A stretch of 64,000 nt of DNA, from positions 36,761,840 to 36,825,839 of the forward strand of contig CM049322.1 of assembly GCA_026874595.1 (NCBI GenBank), given 5' to 3'. The notes beneath the pieces were generated by a model, which was not told where the DNA came from, did no database searches, and saw only the letters and a list, made by a program, of their open reading frames with translations. The position numbers and the translations under genes were made by a program. This stretch comes from Sipunculus nudus. Its lineage: Eukaryota > Annelida > Sipuncula > Golfingiida > Sipunculidae. Positions 26,124-36,201 of this stretch are shown here, piece by piece (the first letter of the stretch is position 1; each line of letters opens with the position of its first letter).

Positions 26124-26335
26124 GGGGCCTTGACAGGCCAATGGTAAAACCCCACTGGTGACCTAGGTTCAATCCCGGGTATGGCTATGAGAGCGAGTTG
26201 CAGTGGCCCATCCAAGATCAGTGGTTTCCTCAACCTCTACCTACTACCCAATGCCAGCACCTGAACCATTGAGACTGACTTATATTAATTATTATAACTA
26301 GTTGTACAATCCATGTAAAAGAAATAAAGTTTATA
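26124..26335 (+). mobile_element. tRNA-derived SINE, family S1
   Basis: The head resembles a tRNA. A D-arm-like 'ggccaatggtaaaac' is followed by a B box 'GGTTCAATCCC' at about 26166-26176. After the head comes the family body 'tggctatgagag', 'ttgcagtggcccatccaa' and 'gtggtttcctc', ending in an AT-rich tail near 26335. The minus-strand copy at 38700-38861 shares head and body. It has no coding capacity, so mobilisation would need a LINE partner. The parent tRNA cannot be named by eye. Confidence 0.8.
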
Positions 26336-26591
26336 TTCAGATGGGGGTCCAGCTCAATTCTGACTCCTGCCTGAGATAATGCAGTATCCAGAAACTCAGT
26401 AATGAAGGGAAAAGTTCCAAAGGTATTAGAACTTCAAGGTCATTCAGGGGTCATAGCACAGAGAACTTTCCAAACTGGCAAAACACAGACAACCTAGAGG
26501 TTTCAAGTACAGTGCCCCATGTGAGTGACCTTTGTGGTTATACATCTTAATTCATTAGAATGTACATGAATGACCTTACAAAGCTTAATGG

Positions 26592-26712
26592 GTGCATTAT
26601 GGGATATTTGAACAAATTTGCACCATGGGATATCAGAAGATTTGCATCATGGGATTTCAGCCACTAGTATTGCACCATGGGACTTTAAGCCCAGTTGTAT
26701 TGTGGGATACCA
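26592..26712. repeat. Five-copy 'gca.catgggat' minisatellite
   Basis: The core 'tgca(t/c)(t/c)atgggat' or a close variant occurs five times (near 26593, 26619, 26644, 26671 and 26697), spaced about 25-27 bases. The spacers are diverged while the core stays recognisable. Confidence 0.8.
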
Positions 26713-26719
26713 TTGATTC

Positions 26720-28190
26720 CACAGCACTTCAAGATGCTCCCAATAGAAAAATCTAATTCCAAATCATAATGTTATTCTGTCATATTCCATCATTAACTTA
26801 AGTAACAAATATACCATAAACTGAATGCTATCTAACATTCTCGTCCCCTGGAGAGTTCGTAACAGGAGTGTCTTCCGGCACATTTTCCATTATCTACTCT
26901 CCGTTATCTTTCATATTACTGTCTCGGGAATTAGAAAAGCTTGCTCGATTTCTTGACCTGTCAGAGACAATCTTGGCTTTATGAAAGGAAATGTTAGTCA
27001 TTTTGCTCGAAACAGAACTTCAGGGGTCATTTATCAATTTATCATGTTTCTTATTTTATAATTGTTCACTGCCCTCACCATGTTTTCCCTGATAAGTTAT
27101 TCATGTGCTTCTCTACAATCTCCAGACAGAATTGCTTATATAATACCACTGTCTTTTGTTCAAAATTGGATACATATCAAATTGGTAAAATGCTCAGAAA
27201 AGGTTGTGTACCCTATAAAATATTCCAAACTATCTAGCTAGTCTAATAATGTCTGTACAATAGATTTTAAACATATGTGTTTATTGTTTTGTTTGCTCTG
27301 CCAACCCTATTCTCAATAGCTTAAGAATTGATTGTTTTGAAAATATATGATAATAGTTATGTATGCCTCTGCCACAAATGATATAATCAATATTTTATGA
27401 GCAAATTTGGCTTTATTATAGAAAAAGTAAAGTTCTTTCGAGAAAACATAAGAGTCTGAAGAACTAGGGAGCATTTATATGTAAATCTTTTCATCCCATA
27501 AACATCCTTGTCACAATGAAGGATTATAAACCCACAACCTTGGAAATGAATTACCTGTCACAATCAGGTCACAGTGACCTAATTTTACTAAATTCTGTAG
27601 ATGTAAGGCATGTACAGGCCTATATACTTGACAGAAAGTTAGATTAATTATAAAGTAGTGAAAGAACATACCCAATTTTACTTTTTAAACAAAATATGTA
27701 AAATTATCTGTAAAATTAATCTTTATAAATATAATTCATAACCATCCCATCTCCACTAATCAGGTAACACTGACCTTACTGGATGAAATGCTTTAATTTT
27801 CTATATAGCACTTAAACATTCACAAACCATGCAATCATAATACCTGTATAAAAATTTATTACTGAAAATGATAGATATTCTATGATCTTTAAAACTGATC
27901 TTTGCCTCTTTATCATTTTCAGTGCAACTTGTTCCACTTTTGTGATTTACTATCAATTGTATAATGTAATAACATTTTCACTATGAGCCTTCTAGACCAC
28001 TATTTCATAAATTATATTTAATTTAGATATTCAAATAAAAGAAAACGCAAGTCCTACTAAAATAGGAAAACTTATTTGAACAATCAGGAGTAAACTATAG
28101 GGTTTTTGCAGAAACAAAGCTCCTATTTAAGCAGTGCACTTGTGCTCAGAGGCTGATTAATAGGGGATGAAAGGAATATAGCAAAAATAC
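26720..28190. other. Anonymous AT-rich DNA
   Basis: No gene is visible. The only structure noted is an inverted pair, ACTGAAAATGATA near 27863 and TATCATTTTCAGT near 27912. It could form a 13-bp stem with a loop of roughly 35 bases. Confidence 0.45.
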
Positions 28191-28194
28191 AGGT

Positions 28195-28400
28195 GAGTTA
28201 ATATAGGGGGTGATGGGGTATATATCCCCCCCCCCTTTTGGCAAGGGGGGGATGGTCAATGTAATCATGACCCCTACCCCTACTATTTAGAGAATAATAT
28301 CTATTTTTTTGCAAATGAAATGTATTAATAATCTGATTAATATACTTTGGCTTAATCTATGATCCAGTTTACCATGAAATATTAACTTTCCCAGCATACC
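28195..28400 (+). repeat. Dispersed repeat family T, copy 1
   Basis: This aligns with 33895-34060. Shared blocks are 'atataggg.g.gatgggg.a', a C run, 'aaggggg', 'gatggtcaatgtaatcat', 'agagaataat', 'gcaaatgaaat' and 'actttgg'. It is non-coding. Its C- and G-runs can form a small hairpin. Confidence 0.75.
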
Positions 28401-28954
28401 TGAGTACCCCCCTTTGCTAAGATTCTGTATATCCTCCCCCCTCTTCCCATCCCCCCTGGATGCCTCCTGACATGTTAAAAAGCATCCATGCATACTTAGG
28501 TAAAGTTAACATTCCAGAAATGAAGGCAACTATCTCTACAAGAAAAAAATGAACTAAAAAAAACTGCCAGCTTGATCCATTTGTTTTAGTCCCAGAGTCC
28601 ATAGAACAATCTATTTTCTTTACTGAGACCTCTAAAGAAGTTTGTAATAACTCTTTACCAGGATATATATATTACAATCACCCAGTTACCAAATAAGGAA
28701 AAATGGAAATAATGTACTTTATGACCCCATGTCATGACACCACAGATAAATCCCGGTTAGTCTTCAAGGGATGAAACAGGAGACATTTGAAAATATTGAC
28801 TTAGCAGAGATGATGCCCTCGCAAACTGTCTGTTTCTCAAACTCGCACATTCCCCATGGGTTCAAACAACACTATATATATTGATTTGTTTAAGGCATAA
28901 TGCTGGCTCTAGCAACAGGCAGGTTGTCAAGGTCAAATGGCAATGGTTGGTCAC

Positions 28955-29340
28955 ATACAGATAACTCAATCCCTCCGTACTGCTCACTCAACACATACAA
29001 ATTACCAGAATCGTCAAATTATTTTGAGCTTTGGATCATGACCTATAGATGGCGCACTTTCATTCAATCAGGAAATAGACTCTATCAGTCATCTACAGAG
29101 CACTCAATCCCTCTGTATTGCTCACTGAACACACACAAATTACCAGTATTGGCAATTAAGTTTGTTTAAGCTTTTGATCAGAAACTATAGATGGCGCACT
29201 TTCCGACAAACAAGAAAAACACTGTATCAGTTATTGTATAAAGCCCACTTGTGTATCCTTATATGTAAACTCCACACACAAATAATGGTCAATTTTTTTA
29301 AGCTTTGTACCATGGGCTTTTTATGGCACTCTGGAGGTTA
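28955..29340. repeat. Three-copy ~130-bp tandem repeat
   Basis: 'ctcaatccctc.gta.tgctc', 'ac.ca.acaaattaccag', 'agctttggatcatgacctat' and 'agatggcgcactttc' recur at about 28966-29060 and 29102-29200. A third, weaker copy lies at about 29260-29340. They are direct copies with no maintained reading frame. Confidence 0.75.
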
Positions 29341-29404
29341 AATGATAATTTTAAGGGACAATGACTCATGAATATACAAAAAAGGTCAATGACAATGTGT
29401 TACG

Positions 29405-29660
29405 GGGGGCAACAGGACAACTACCCCCCAGACAGTTAACCCCCGACAATTACCCCCTGAACAATTACCCCCCCCAGACAATTATTCCCCAGGACAATTA
29501 CCCCCCTTGGACAACTACCTCCCAGACAACTATCCCCCAGGCAATTACCCCCCGGTACAACTACCCCCCAGACAACTACCCCACGGACAATTACCCCCTG
29601 GTATAATTACCCCCCCCCCTCAGACAACTACCCCCTGGACAATTACCCCCATGGTATAAA
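29405..29660. repeat. C-rich minisatellite, left arm of an inverted pair
   Basis: About 14 units of 16-19 bases of the form 'gacaattacccccc' or 'gacaactacccccc' make up this tract. The reverse-complement array lies at 30155-30365. The sequence just inside it, 'ccatggtataaatta' then 'tttaaagtacac' (29650-29680), is mirrored at 30129-30165, so the inverted repeat extends beyond the minisatellite itself. Confidence 0.9.
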
Positions 29661-30128
29661 TTACACATTTAAAGTACACGTTATACATTTAAATATATTC
29701 TGTGTTGCTAATGAGTAGCACAGAATGCCAAAGAAATAAATAAAAATAATTGCAAACAAAAAATAAAAAGAAAATTGCTTTAGATAATAATATCATGCTA
29801 TTACTAATTATGATATTACTTTTAGAGACATGTAAGATGGTTATATGGACCATATGTTTACAAAGCTTTTGTTTTACAACTTGCCAATGTAAAGCATATT
29901 TCATATAATGGACTTTTTACTATATATTTACAATTTTTACAATACACAATACAATCATCTGAGAGGCATTGCCTAGAACTAGTAAACAGCTACTGAAAAC
30001 TTGATGTAATGGATTTTTTTTCTATTTTTACAATACACATGATGTATGTACCTATGCTTGGTTTGAAATATATTATCACCGGTATTTGTTTTACTTACAA
30101 TTGGAAACTTTTACTTTTTGTTTGTCCT

Positions 30129-30365
30129 ATGTGTACTTTAAAAGTGGTGTTATACCATGGGAGTAGTTGTCCAGGGGGTAGTTGTCCAGGGGGTAATTGT
30201 ACCAGAGGGTAATTGTCTGGGGGTAGTTGTCTTGGGGGTAGTTGTCCTAGGGGGTAATTGTCCTGGGGGGTAATTGTCCAGGGGGGGGGGGGTAATTGTC
30301 TGGGGGGTAATTGTCGAGGGGTAATTCTCCTGGGGGTAATTGTCTGGGGGGTAGTTGTCCTAGAG
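30129..30365. repeat. G-rich minisatellite, right arm of an inverted pair
   Basis: About 13 units of 'ggggggtaattgtcc' or 'gggggtagttgtcc' form the reverse complement of the 29405-29660 array. The plus strand carries many runs of 4-12 G separated by 10-14 bases, suitable for G-quadruplex formation. The arms enclose about 450 AT-rich bases, so the whole forms a large imperfect palindrome. Confidence 0.9.
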
Positions 30366-30410
30366 CCGTTAGGGGTGACATAAAAGTGGACTGAACTGTC
30401 TCACTAGTGA

Positions 30411-30450
30411 AGCTTGTGCGCCACCAACATGGGTTCGAAACCGGGATCGG
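30411..30450 (+). promoter_or_regulatory. tRNA-like B box inside the LTR-like end
   Basis: 'GGTTCGAAACC' at about 30433-30443 fits the Pol III B box. This copy has lost the A-box-like half by the 36-base deletion. The right-hand copy (minus strand, 31530-31595) keeps an A-box-like 'TAGTGAAGCGGTTGG' about 45 bases before its B box. Confidence 0.5.
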
Positions 30451-30488
30451 CCCAATGTTTTCCCCTGAACAATTTGTCTTTGTAAAAT

Positions 30489-30506
30489 TGTGGGCTCGTC
30501 TGGGAG
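30489..30506 (+). promoter_or_regulatory. tRNA-Pro-type primer-binding site
   Basis: These 18 bases match the tRNA-Pro-type retroviral primer-binding site (TGGGGGCTCGTCTGGGAT) at 16 positions, with mismatches at the third and last. It lies 3 bases after the LTR-like end, where reverse transcription would be primed, which supports an LTR-element origin. A relative with 13 matching bases is at 57483-57495. Confidence 0.65.
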
Positions 30507-30655
30507 GCTTAATAGTTTTGAAAATTTATTAGGCCTTGACCTGGACACATAGTTTTATCATACATTAATTGTTTACAAGATTACATACTGTTTACAATAC
30601 ATCATCTAAAGGATTTATCTCAGTGGTTTTTTTTTTATTGTTTTAACATCTTAAC

Positions 30656-31198
30656 TTGGCAGATTTCAAACCTGAGACATTTGTTGACGATCCCGACCCT
30701 GATCAACATGAACAGTTGACAAAGGAACAGTTGTTGCGTTTGGGACAACGCTTAGGGCTAGGTGTGAAAAAAGCTTTGAGAAAGCCTGATATCATTGCTA
30801 AAATCATGCAAGATCTAGTTAGCAAAGGTTTAATTGAAGAGAGTGAAGTTGAAACATTAAAAAATGACAGCCTTGCTATGCAATAAGAATTAAAAAAGTA
30901 AGAAAAGCAACATGAGCTAGCATTAAAACAGTTAGAATTGGAAAAACAAAGAGAAGAGAGGGAATTAGAAAAACAAACAAGAGAGAGGAGAGAAGATTCC
31001 AGTGGACAAAGGTGTGTTTATGTCAGTTTGTGGGACCTGTCTGATTATCCAGTAATTTCAGGGATTCTGCTATTTCTAACTCTATACAATTTAATGCTGC
31101 CTGCCTCAAGTTTACTTTCTGGATTGTTACAAGAGCTTTACATTGGACTGTTATTCTCCGAGAGTATACATTTAAAGAATTTGTCGCTGTGGCAGTGA
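30656..31198 (+). pseudogene. Gag-like N-terminal fragment, broken
   Basis: One frame runs through this interval. It begins with a TTG where an ATG would be expected, before 'ADFKPETFVDDPDPDQHEQL'. The first 76 residues are acidic then basic, with 'LTKEQLLRLGQRLGLGVKKA', resembling the short helical SAP-like start of invertebrate LTR-element gag proteins. Two in-frame stops follow (30884 and 30899 codons), then a Glu/Lys/Arg-rich coiled coil ('LALKQLELEKQREERELEKQ', about residues 85-115). The tail to 31198 is hydrophobic and unlike gag, so an internal deletion probably joined unrelated sequence. Capsid, nucleocapsid and pol are absent. It is non-functional, and family assignment is by resemblance only. 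Confidence 0.6.
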
Positions 31199-31989
31199 TG
31201 GTATCCAGGTACTTTGTTTATTAGGCTGTGTGATTATATTGATTTGATGTTATACTGATATTGTACAGTGTAATTTTATTGATTTAGTGTACTGTAATGT
31301 TAGGGTTGTTTTAAGAATAAATTATGGTAATTTATTAACAAAAAACCACTGACTTCTTTATTCATTCCCTTAGACATTTCACGCTGCCTAGTGTTACAGA
31401 ATCTGATTTTTTTTCTCTATTGCCAAATTTGTGTTTGTCACGCATACGTTATCCATTTATATTAGGTTCCGTAGCATAAAACTGTTTGTTACCAAGACAA
31501 ATTGTTCAGGGGAAAACATTGGGCCGATCCTGGTTTTGAACCCATGTTGGTGGCGCACAAGTCCGGCGTACCAACCGCTTCACTAGCAAAGCAAGCTTCA
31601 CTAGCGAGACAGTTCGGTCCGCTTTTATGTCACCCCTAAACATAATGTCTCATGAATATTCAAAAAAGGTCAAATAATTAAAGCCCTGAAGACATTAGGC
31701 AAGGCAGTCAAAGATTTGGCAAGAAGGTTCTGGTAGGTTGTTCTAGAGCCATATAAAGTACCATTTGGCAAAATGAGCTCCATTTAATTTTGATTTTATG
31801 TTACCATTTATCTCAGATAATAAGGACACAGTTGCTCGTCTTTTAGCTAACCTAATTTCTCTAATTGGCTTTAAATAACAACCATGCTTCTATTATTACT
31901 ATTATTTAGTGGACTGGATTTGAAACACATTTTAACCCAAAACGATGTGGTAAAAAGACCAACACTGAAACATTTTTTTTTGTGCATGC

Positions 31990-32180
31990 AAAAGGCAAAG
32001 TTTGACCCTAGGATAATAAGGGAGGTATATATGTAGTTTCTAAATCGTTTCTAGTTAGAAAAATTGTCACTTGTACACTGAAACATTTTTCTAGGTAAGC
32101 ACTCCACAAAGTTTGACCATAGGATAATGGCAGAGGTAAATATATAGTTTCTTACAACTTTCTAGTTGGAAAAAATTGTC
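31990..32180. repeat. Two-copy ~111-bp tandem duplication
   Basis: 'caaagtttgacc.taggataat' then 'g.agaggta.atat.tagttt' then 'ctagtt.gaaaaa.ttgtcact' occur at about 31997-32075 and 32108-32182. They are direct non-coding copies. Confidence 0.85.
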
Positions 32181-32614
32181 ACTTGTGTCTTTTTTCATAG
32201 AACTCCAAAGGCTGAACAGCAGTGTTTACCATTATATAACATCATTTGAAAAATTTGGGCTGGTGTCATTTACAGAGCAGATCTGTGAATACGTGGGTGG
32301 ACAACTCTTTCACGTAGACTTTCAGTTGGCCTGTTGTCACCTGGACCAAGCTCGTTAGCACATCTTTGTTTCCCGAAAGAAAAAGAGGTCAGTGGAGAAG
32401 AAATGAAACTCACTATACTGAAAGTAATTAGTTTGTGTTTTTAACGAAGAGTCACTCGAGACTGGTGGTTATTTGGCAACAGAGGTTCCTAAGCTTGAGT
32501 TTTCAGGCAGATGGCTGTCACCCCTAATGTCTGCCAAACATCACCGCACAATACCTGTGGTCTGGCACAGTCCTAGCTAGAGTATGAATCTATCACTACA
32601 TTGCCTCTGCCAGG

Positions 32615-32880
32615 ATTGTGTGCGTTCATACTCATTTGTGTATGTGTATGTGTGTTTTTTTTACAACATAACTCGCACAATCATGAATGTGAGCTTATGA
32701 AATTTTCAGGGCATTTCAGGGATGGGTCAATGCAGAATTGATCAGATTTTGGTGTGGATCCAACACATGATCAGGAATCAGGAAAGCCATCCATGAATAT
32801 TCACAAATGTAAAGTCACTAATGTACAGAACAACCTTGGAATATAAGCCAAATAAGTGAAAAGTGTAGGCTTTCATTCAT
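32615..32880 (+). repeat. Dispersed repeat family P, copy 2 (MITE-free)
   Basis: This is the homologue of 15838-16335 without the 200-base insertion. The site corresponding to the MITE reads 'ggtcaatgcagaattgatca' near 32726-32745. It gives an empty-site reference for the insertion. Confidence 0.75.
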
Positions 32881-33055
32881 TAGAATGCAAATTTCTAGTT
32901 TTTCACTGATTTAGTAAAAAATAACACCAGGACCATGTGGCGACCAAATGTGTTAAGTCAGGCCCAGGGAGCATATTGTGTCTGATATAAGTTGTAAGAT
33001 GAATTTGACAAACTAATGTTGTGTATTGAACATGTTGATTCGCTTGTTATGTGGA

Positions 33056-33237
33056 CTGGTGGATTTAGAATACTGGACATTTTTTACTAATTCAAAATTT
33101 TGAGATATCATCTTGGTCAGTATTACTTGAGATCTATAGATAATTCTTTATGAAATCTCAAAATATTACTGACCAAAATTTATCTTGGGATCTCAAAATA
33201 AAAGAATAATTTCAGTTGTCCCAAATCTGCCACCACT
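33056..33237. mobile_element. 182-bp foldback element
   Basis: The sequence folds on itself. Left blocks 'actggtgg.attt', 'aattcaaaattttgagat' and 'ttggtcagtatta' are the reverse complements of right blocks near 33145-33237 ('taatattactgaccaa', 'tctcaaaata', 'aaatctgccaccactg'). The right terminus read inward (CAGTGGTGGCAGATTTGG) resembles hAT-type MITE ends, but a clean 8-bp target duplication is not evident. There is no coding capacity. Confidence 0.6.
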
Positions 33238-33301
33238 GCTTGGGTATGTAATTTTTCTTGTAACATATTTTAAAAAAAGACAGCTTTTTTTTAAAGAATT
33301 T

Positions 33302-33650
33302 TTGCTGAAGGTAACTGCCTCCATTTTTTTTATGCTTGCTTAACTATGTACTATATACATCTGCAAAGTTCCAGGTTTGGACAACCTGACAGGGGCTTTC
33401 ACCTGATTATCCTGGAGTTAAACAGGCTCGGGGTACCTCTCCAGCTGGTCCTGGGTGTGTGTCATCCCCGAAAGGTGCACTTGTTTGTGAGTGAAACATG
33501 ACTGTTGAGCACAGTCTCCCTATTTAGTCTGCAGAGCGCTCACCCTGGCTGGGGCAGACCATAAAAAATCGCACGGGCTTAACTGAGATTCAAACTCACA
33601 AACTCCTTGCTTTGAGTCCTGTGGTTAACCCCTGAGCCACAGAAATTTGT
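33302..33650 (-). mobile_element. tRNA-derived SINE, family S2, copy 1
   Basis: On the minus strand, a tRNA-like head near 33650 carries an A-box-like 'tggctcaggggttaacca' and a B box 'GTTTGAATCTC' (33588-33598). The body shares 'gtttcactcacaaacaagtg', 'agcgctctgc' and 'aggt..tccaggataa' with the 59443-59832 copy. It ends at about 33305 in a hairpin, 'ggaggcagttacctt'. Copies 26 kb apart sharing both head and 3' end show a complete mobile unit of about 350-390 bases. Confidence 0.8.
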
Positions 33651-33894
33651 CACCGAATAATATTTAATTTGTTATGATAAAAAAATTTTAAATACTATAG
33701 AACAATTATGAAATCCCCTGTAAGAGGATTAGGTTAATTTGTGTTACTTAAGAATAAGCTTATCTGTTGCAACCAATATTTACCTAATCAATTCATTAAC
33801 AGATTAACAAATGAATTACAAGTCTATAAGATTGGCTAACGGAAAAAAAATACTCAATATATGTTAAATATATTCAATTATAGGCCCCAGGTAC

Positions 33895-34060
33895 ATCAAT
33901 ATAGGGAGGGATGGGGGTACATATTGCCCCACTTTTTTACATGGGGGGGGGGGTGTGATGGTCAATGTAATCATCCCCACTTTTCAGAGAATAATAATTA
34001 TATATTGCATATGAAATATATAAATAAATAGAATTATAGACTTTGGTTCCATTTATGAGT
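33895..34060 (+). repeat. Dispersed repeat family T, copy 2
   Basis: This is the homologue of 28195-28400. It keeps the 'gatggtcaatgtaatcat' and 'agagaataat' blocks with a different length of the central C/G runs. Confidence 0.75.
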
Positions 34061-34204
34061 TTAATATTATATCTAAACCTGGTTTAGAATTAACTTTTAC
34101 TGGAAACAAAATAACATATTTTCTAAAACCTAAAACTTATTTGTAATATATCTGGAATGTGGTTAAGTATATATATATTTAAAATGTGTCATATAGACTC
34201 TAAA

Positions 34205-34208
<4 letters not shown>

Positions 34209-34258
<50 letters not shown>
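34209..34258. repeat. (TA)25 microsatellite at the left edge of a foldback element
   Basis: A perfect TA run of about 25 units directly abuts the TCACAG terminus of the 34259-36148 element. A matching TA tract lies at the other edge (36149-36199). Either the element targets TA repeats or the tracts expanded after insertion. Confidence 0.95.
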
Positions 34259-34262
<4 letters not shown>

Positions 34263-36148
34263 AGGCGAAATTAGAATCCAGGCGGATTTAAAATCCGCCT
34301 TGGTGAGATTGAAATTTTGATTTCGCCTAGGCTGATTTTAAATCTGCCTAGGCGAGATTGAAATTCTGATTTTATATGATTATATGTAGGATTTCAATCT
34401 CGCCTAGGCTGATTTTAAATCTGCCTAGGCGAGATTGAAATTCTGATTTTGCCTAGGCCAGATTAAAATCCTAGCTTTTAATCTGCGTCATTCAATTCTT
34501 TGGTTTAATCATGCTGATTGTTTCATAATAATTGCAGTTTATTCTCACATTTGGCGTGGAGAGATTTATCTGTTGATAATTGTCTATCTGAACATCTTAA
34601 TGAATAGGACCATTGTAGGAATTTAAGATCTGCCCTGGCCAACAAGATGGAAATTTTGATTTTGCTTTGTTTCAAGTGTAAGTTTTACAGAAACTCTGGA
34701 TTTTGAAAGATCAGTTTATTAAGAACACTATATCTTAATGAACATAAAAAATAAATGGATTTTTATAATCACTGATGCTAAAGAATGCTTTACAGAAGTG
34801 ATGAAGTTTTTTCTGACAGGTGGGTGAAATTTAAAAAAAAAACACAGGTATATTTTCAGTCTGATTTTTTCAGGTTTCAGCATTTATTTTTTGCCTTGGC
34901 AAATAACATTAAATTTTGGCTTTTTATTAGCTGAAAGGGGCAAGGAAGATACAGGTATTTGAATATTTTAGTTATTTATATTGTTTATTATAAATGGTGC
35001 ATACTGCATATTTTAGACTGATTACCATGTAGTTATGGAATTGCTAAATATTAAATATAATAAAAGAGTATCTTTTTATACATGTGTTCTTGGTAGTTAC
35101 TCTCAGAATATACACTTCTAGTCTGTTTAATTCCCTTATTTATTTATACAATAATATCTGTAATTTTTTTGCAGCTACTCAATGTTCTGAGGTTCAATGT
35201 TCTTGTGTCCACTTAAAAGAAAAAGGGAAAAAATATATCTTAACAATAAGGTTGAGATATTCTTAAGTAGACTGGTGTATTTCAGGATATTTTAAAATAA
35301 ACTGTTTCTCTTGGTAACATCTAAACTAAAATATTCTCATGTAAACCAGTGTATTTCAGTTTATCCCTAAATGAACTGGTTGACTTCTGGATATCCCAAT
35401 GTGAACAAGTGTACATTGGAATATTCCAATCTCAGTAGTGACTATCCCCATCTCAACCGTTAAGATGGGGATTCATATCTCAAATAGTTGAGTTTCGAAC
35501 TCAACTGGATTCCCATCTACACTGTGACATATATATATATTTTTATCAACATTTTGTGTGAAAATGTGCTGTAGAACACGGTGGAAAAAAATAAAATATT
35601 AGGTAGACTACCAGTTTTGCAGATGTGTACATTAACATATTTCGTGTTGTTTTGTCAGTCTGCTAAAATTAAATTGCTATTAAATATGTTAAAAATAAAA
35701 GGACAACCCCAGTAAAATCATGTGTAATAAATCCGAATTTATTTTAAGCTCAAGTAACTTGCTTTAGTCACTAATTTTATAATGTTATCATTAAATATTA
35801 AGATTATACTTTTGAAGATATACATTATAATGAAATAATCAGCATGATTCAACCAAATAATTGAATCAAGCAGATTAATAGCTAGGATTTTAATATAGCC
35901 TAGGCGAAATCAAAATTTCAGTCTCGCCTAGGCAGATTTTAAATCCGCCTAGGCGAGATTGAAATCCTACATATGATCATAACAGGATTTTATTCTCGCC
36001 TAGGCGGATTCAAAATTTCAATCTCGCCTAGGCAGATTTTAAATCCGCCTAGGCGAGATAGAAATTTTAATCTCGCCTAGGCGAAATCAAAATTTCAATC
36101 TCGCCTAGGCGGATTTTAAATCCACCTGGATTCTAATTTCGCCTGTGA
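34259..36148. mobile_element. 1.9-kb foldback element A with modular hairpin arms
   Basis: The left arm (34259 to about 34540) and right arm (about 35823-36148) are reverse complements over some 280-325 bases, bounded by TCACAG and CTGTGA. Each arm is built from short modules such as 'gcctaggcgagattgaaatt' and 'ggcggatttaaaatccgcc', the second being itself a palindrome, so arms fold locally as well as with each other. The arms differ in module number, consistent with slippage or conversion. The ~1.3-kb interior has no transposase-like frame and includes a further related terminus at 35527. It is non-autonomous and of no class I recognise. Confidence 0.85.
35270..35527. mobile_element. Foldback terminus C (half element) within element A
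   Basis: Read inward from 35527 on the minus strand, the sequence begins TCACAG and has AATCCAG at positions 17-23. A palindrome then spans positions 23-41 (TTGAGTT/AACTCAA) and a partner for positions 10-16 lies at 59-65. It abuts a short TA tract (35528-35541). This is the architecture of elements A and B with different stem sequences. The opposite terminus was not found. Sequence further left (35270-35430) holds more short inverted words such as 'accagtgtatttca' and 'gtgtacattggaatattcca'. Confidence 0.65.
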
Positions 36149-36154
36149 CATATA

Positions 36155-36199
<45 letters not shown>
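36149..36199. repeat. TA microsatellite at the right edge of element A
   Basis: 'catatatctata' followed by about 18 TA units immediately follows the CTGTGA terminus, mirroring 34209-34258. Confidence 0.95.

Positions 36200-36201
<2 letters not shown>

Larger units (their letters stand above)
30371..31637 (+). mobile_element. Degenerate LTR-retroelement bounded by inverted LTR-like ends
   Basis: The left end 30371-30486 and right end 31494-31637 are reverse complements of one another ('aggggtgacataaaag', 'gaactgtctc', 'gtgcgccaccaacatgggtt', 'gatcggcccaatgttttccc', 'ctgaacaatttgtctt'). The left copy lacks about 36 bases between two 'tagtgaagc' repeats that the right copy keeps. A primer-binding-site-like sequence follows the left end at 30489-30506 and a gag pseudogene starts at 30656. 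True LTRs are direct repeats, so the inverted arrangement implies two insertions or a rearrangement. The family recurs at 57325-57671. Confidence 0.75.

Noticed and set aside
26124-26180. Functional tRNA gene
   Set aside because: Only the A/B-box half is tRNA-like. Cloverleaf pairing is broken and the head runs into a SINE body shared with another copy.
27863-27925. Inverted pair ACTGAAAATGATA/TATCATTTTCAGT as a microRNA precursor
   Set aside because: The stem is only 13 bp with a long AT-rich loop, too short for a typical precursor.
29361-29606. Proline- and tyrosine-rich 81-codon frame
   Set aside because: It is the translation of the C-rich minisatellite, and its mirror at 30009-30212 behaves likewise.
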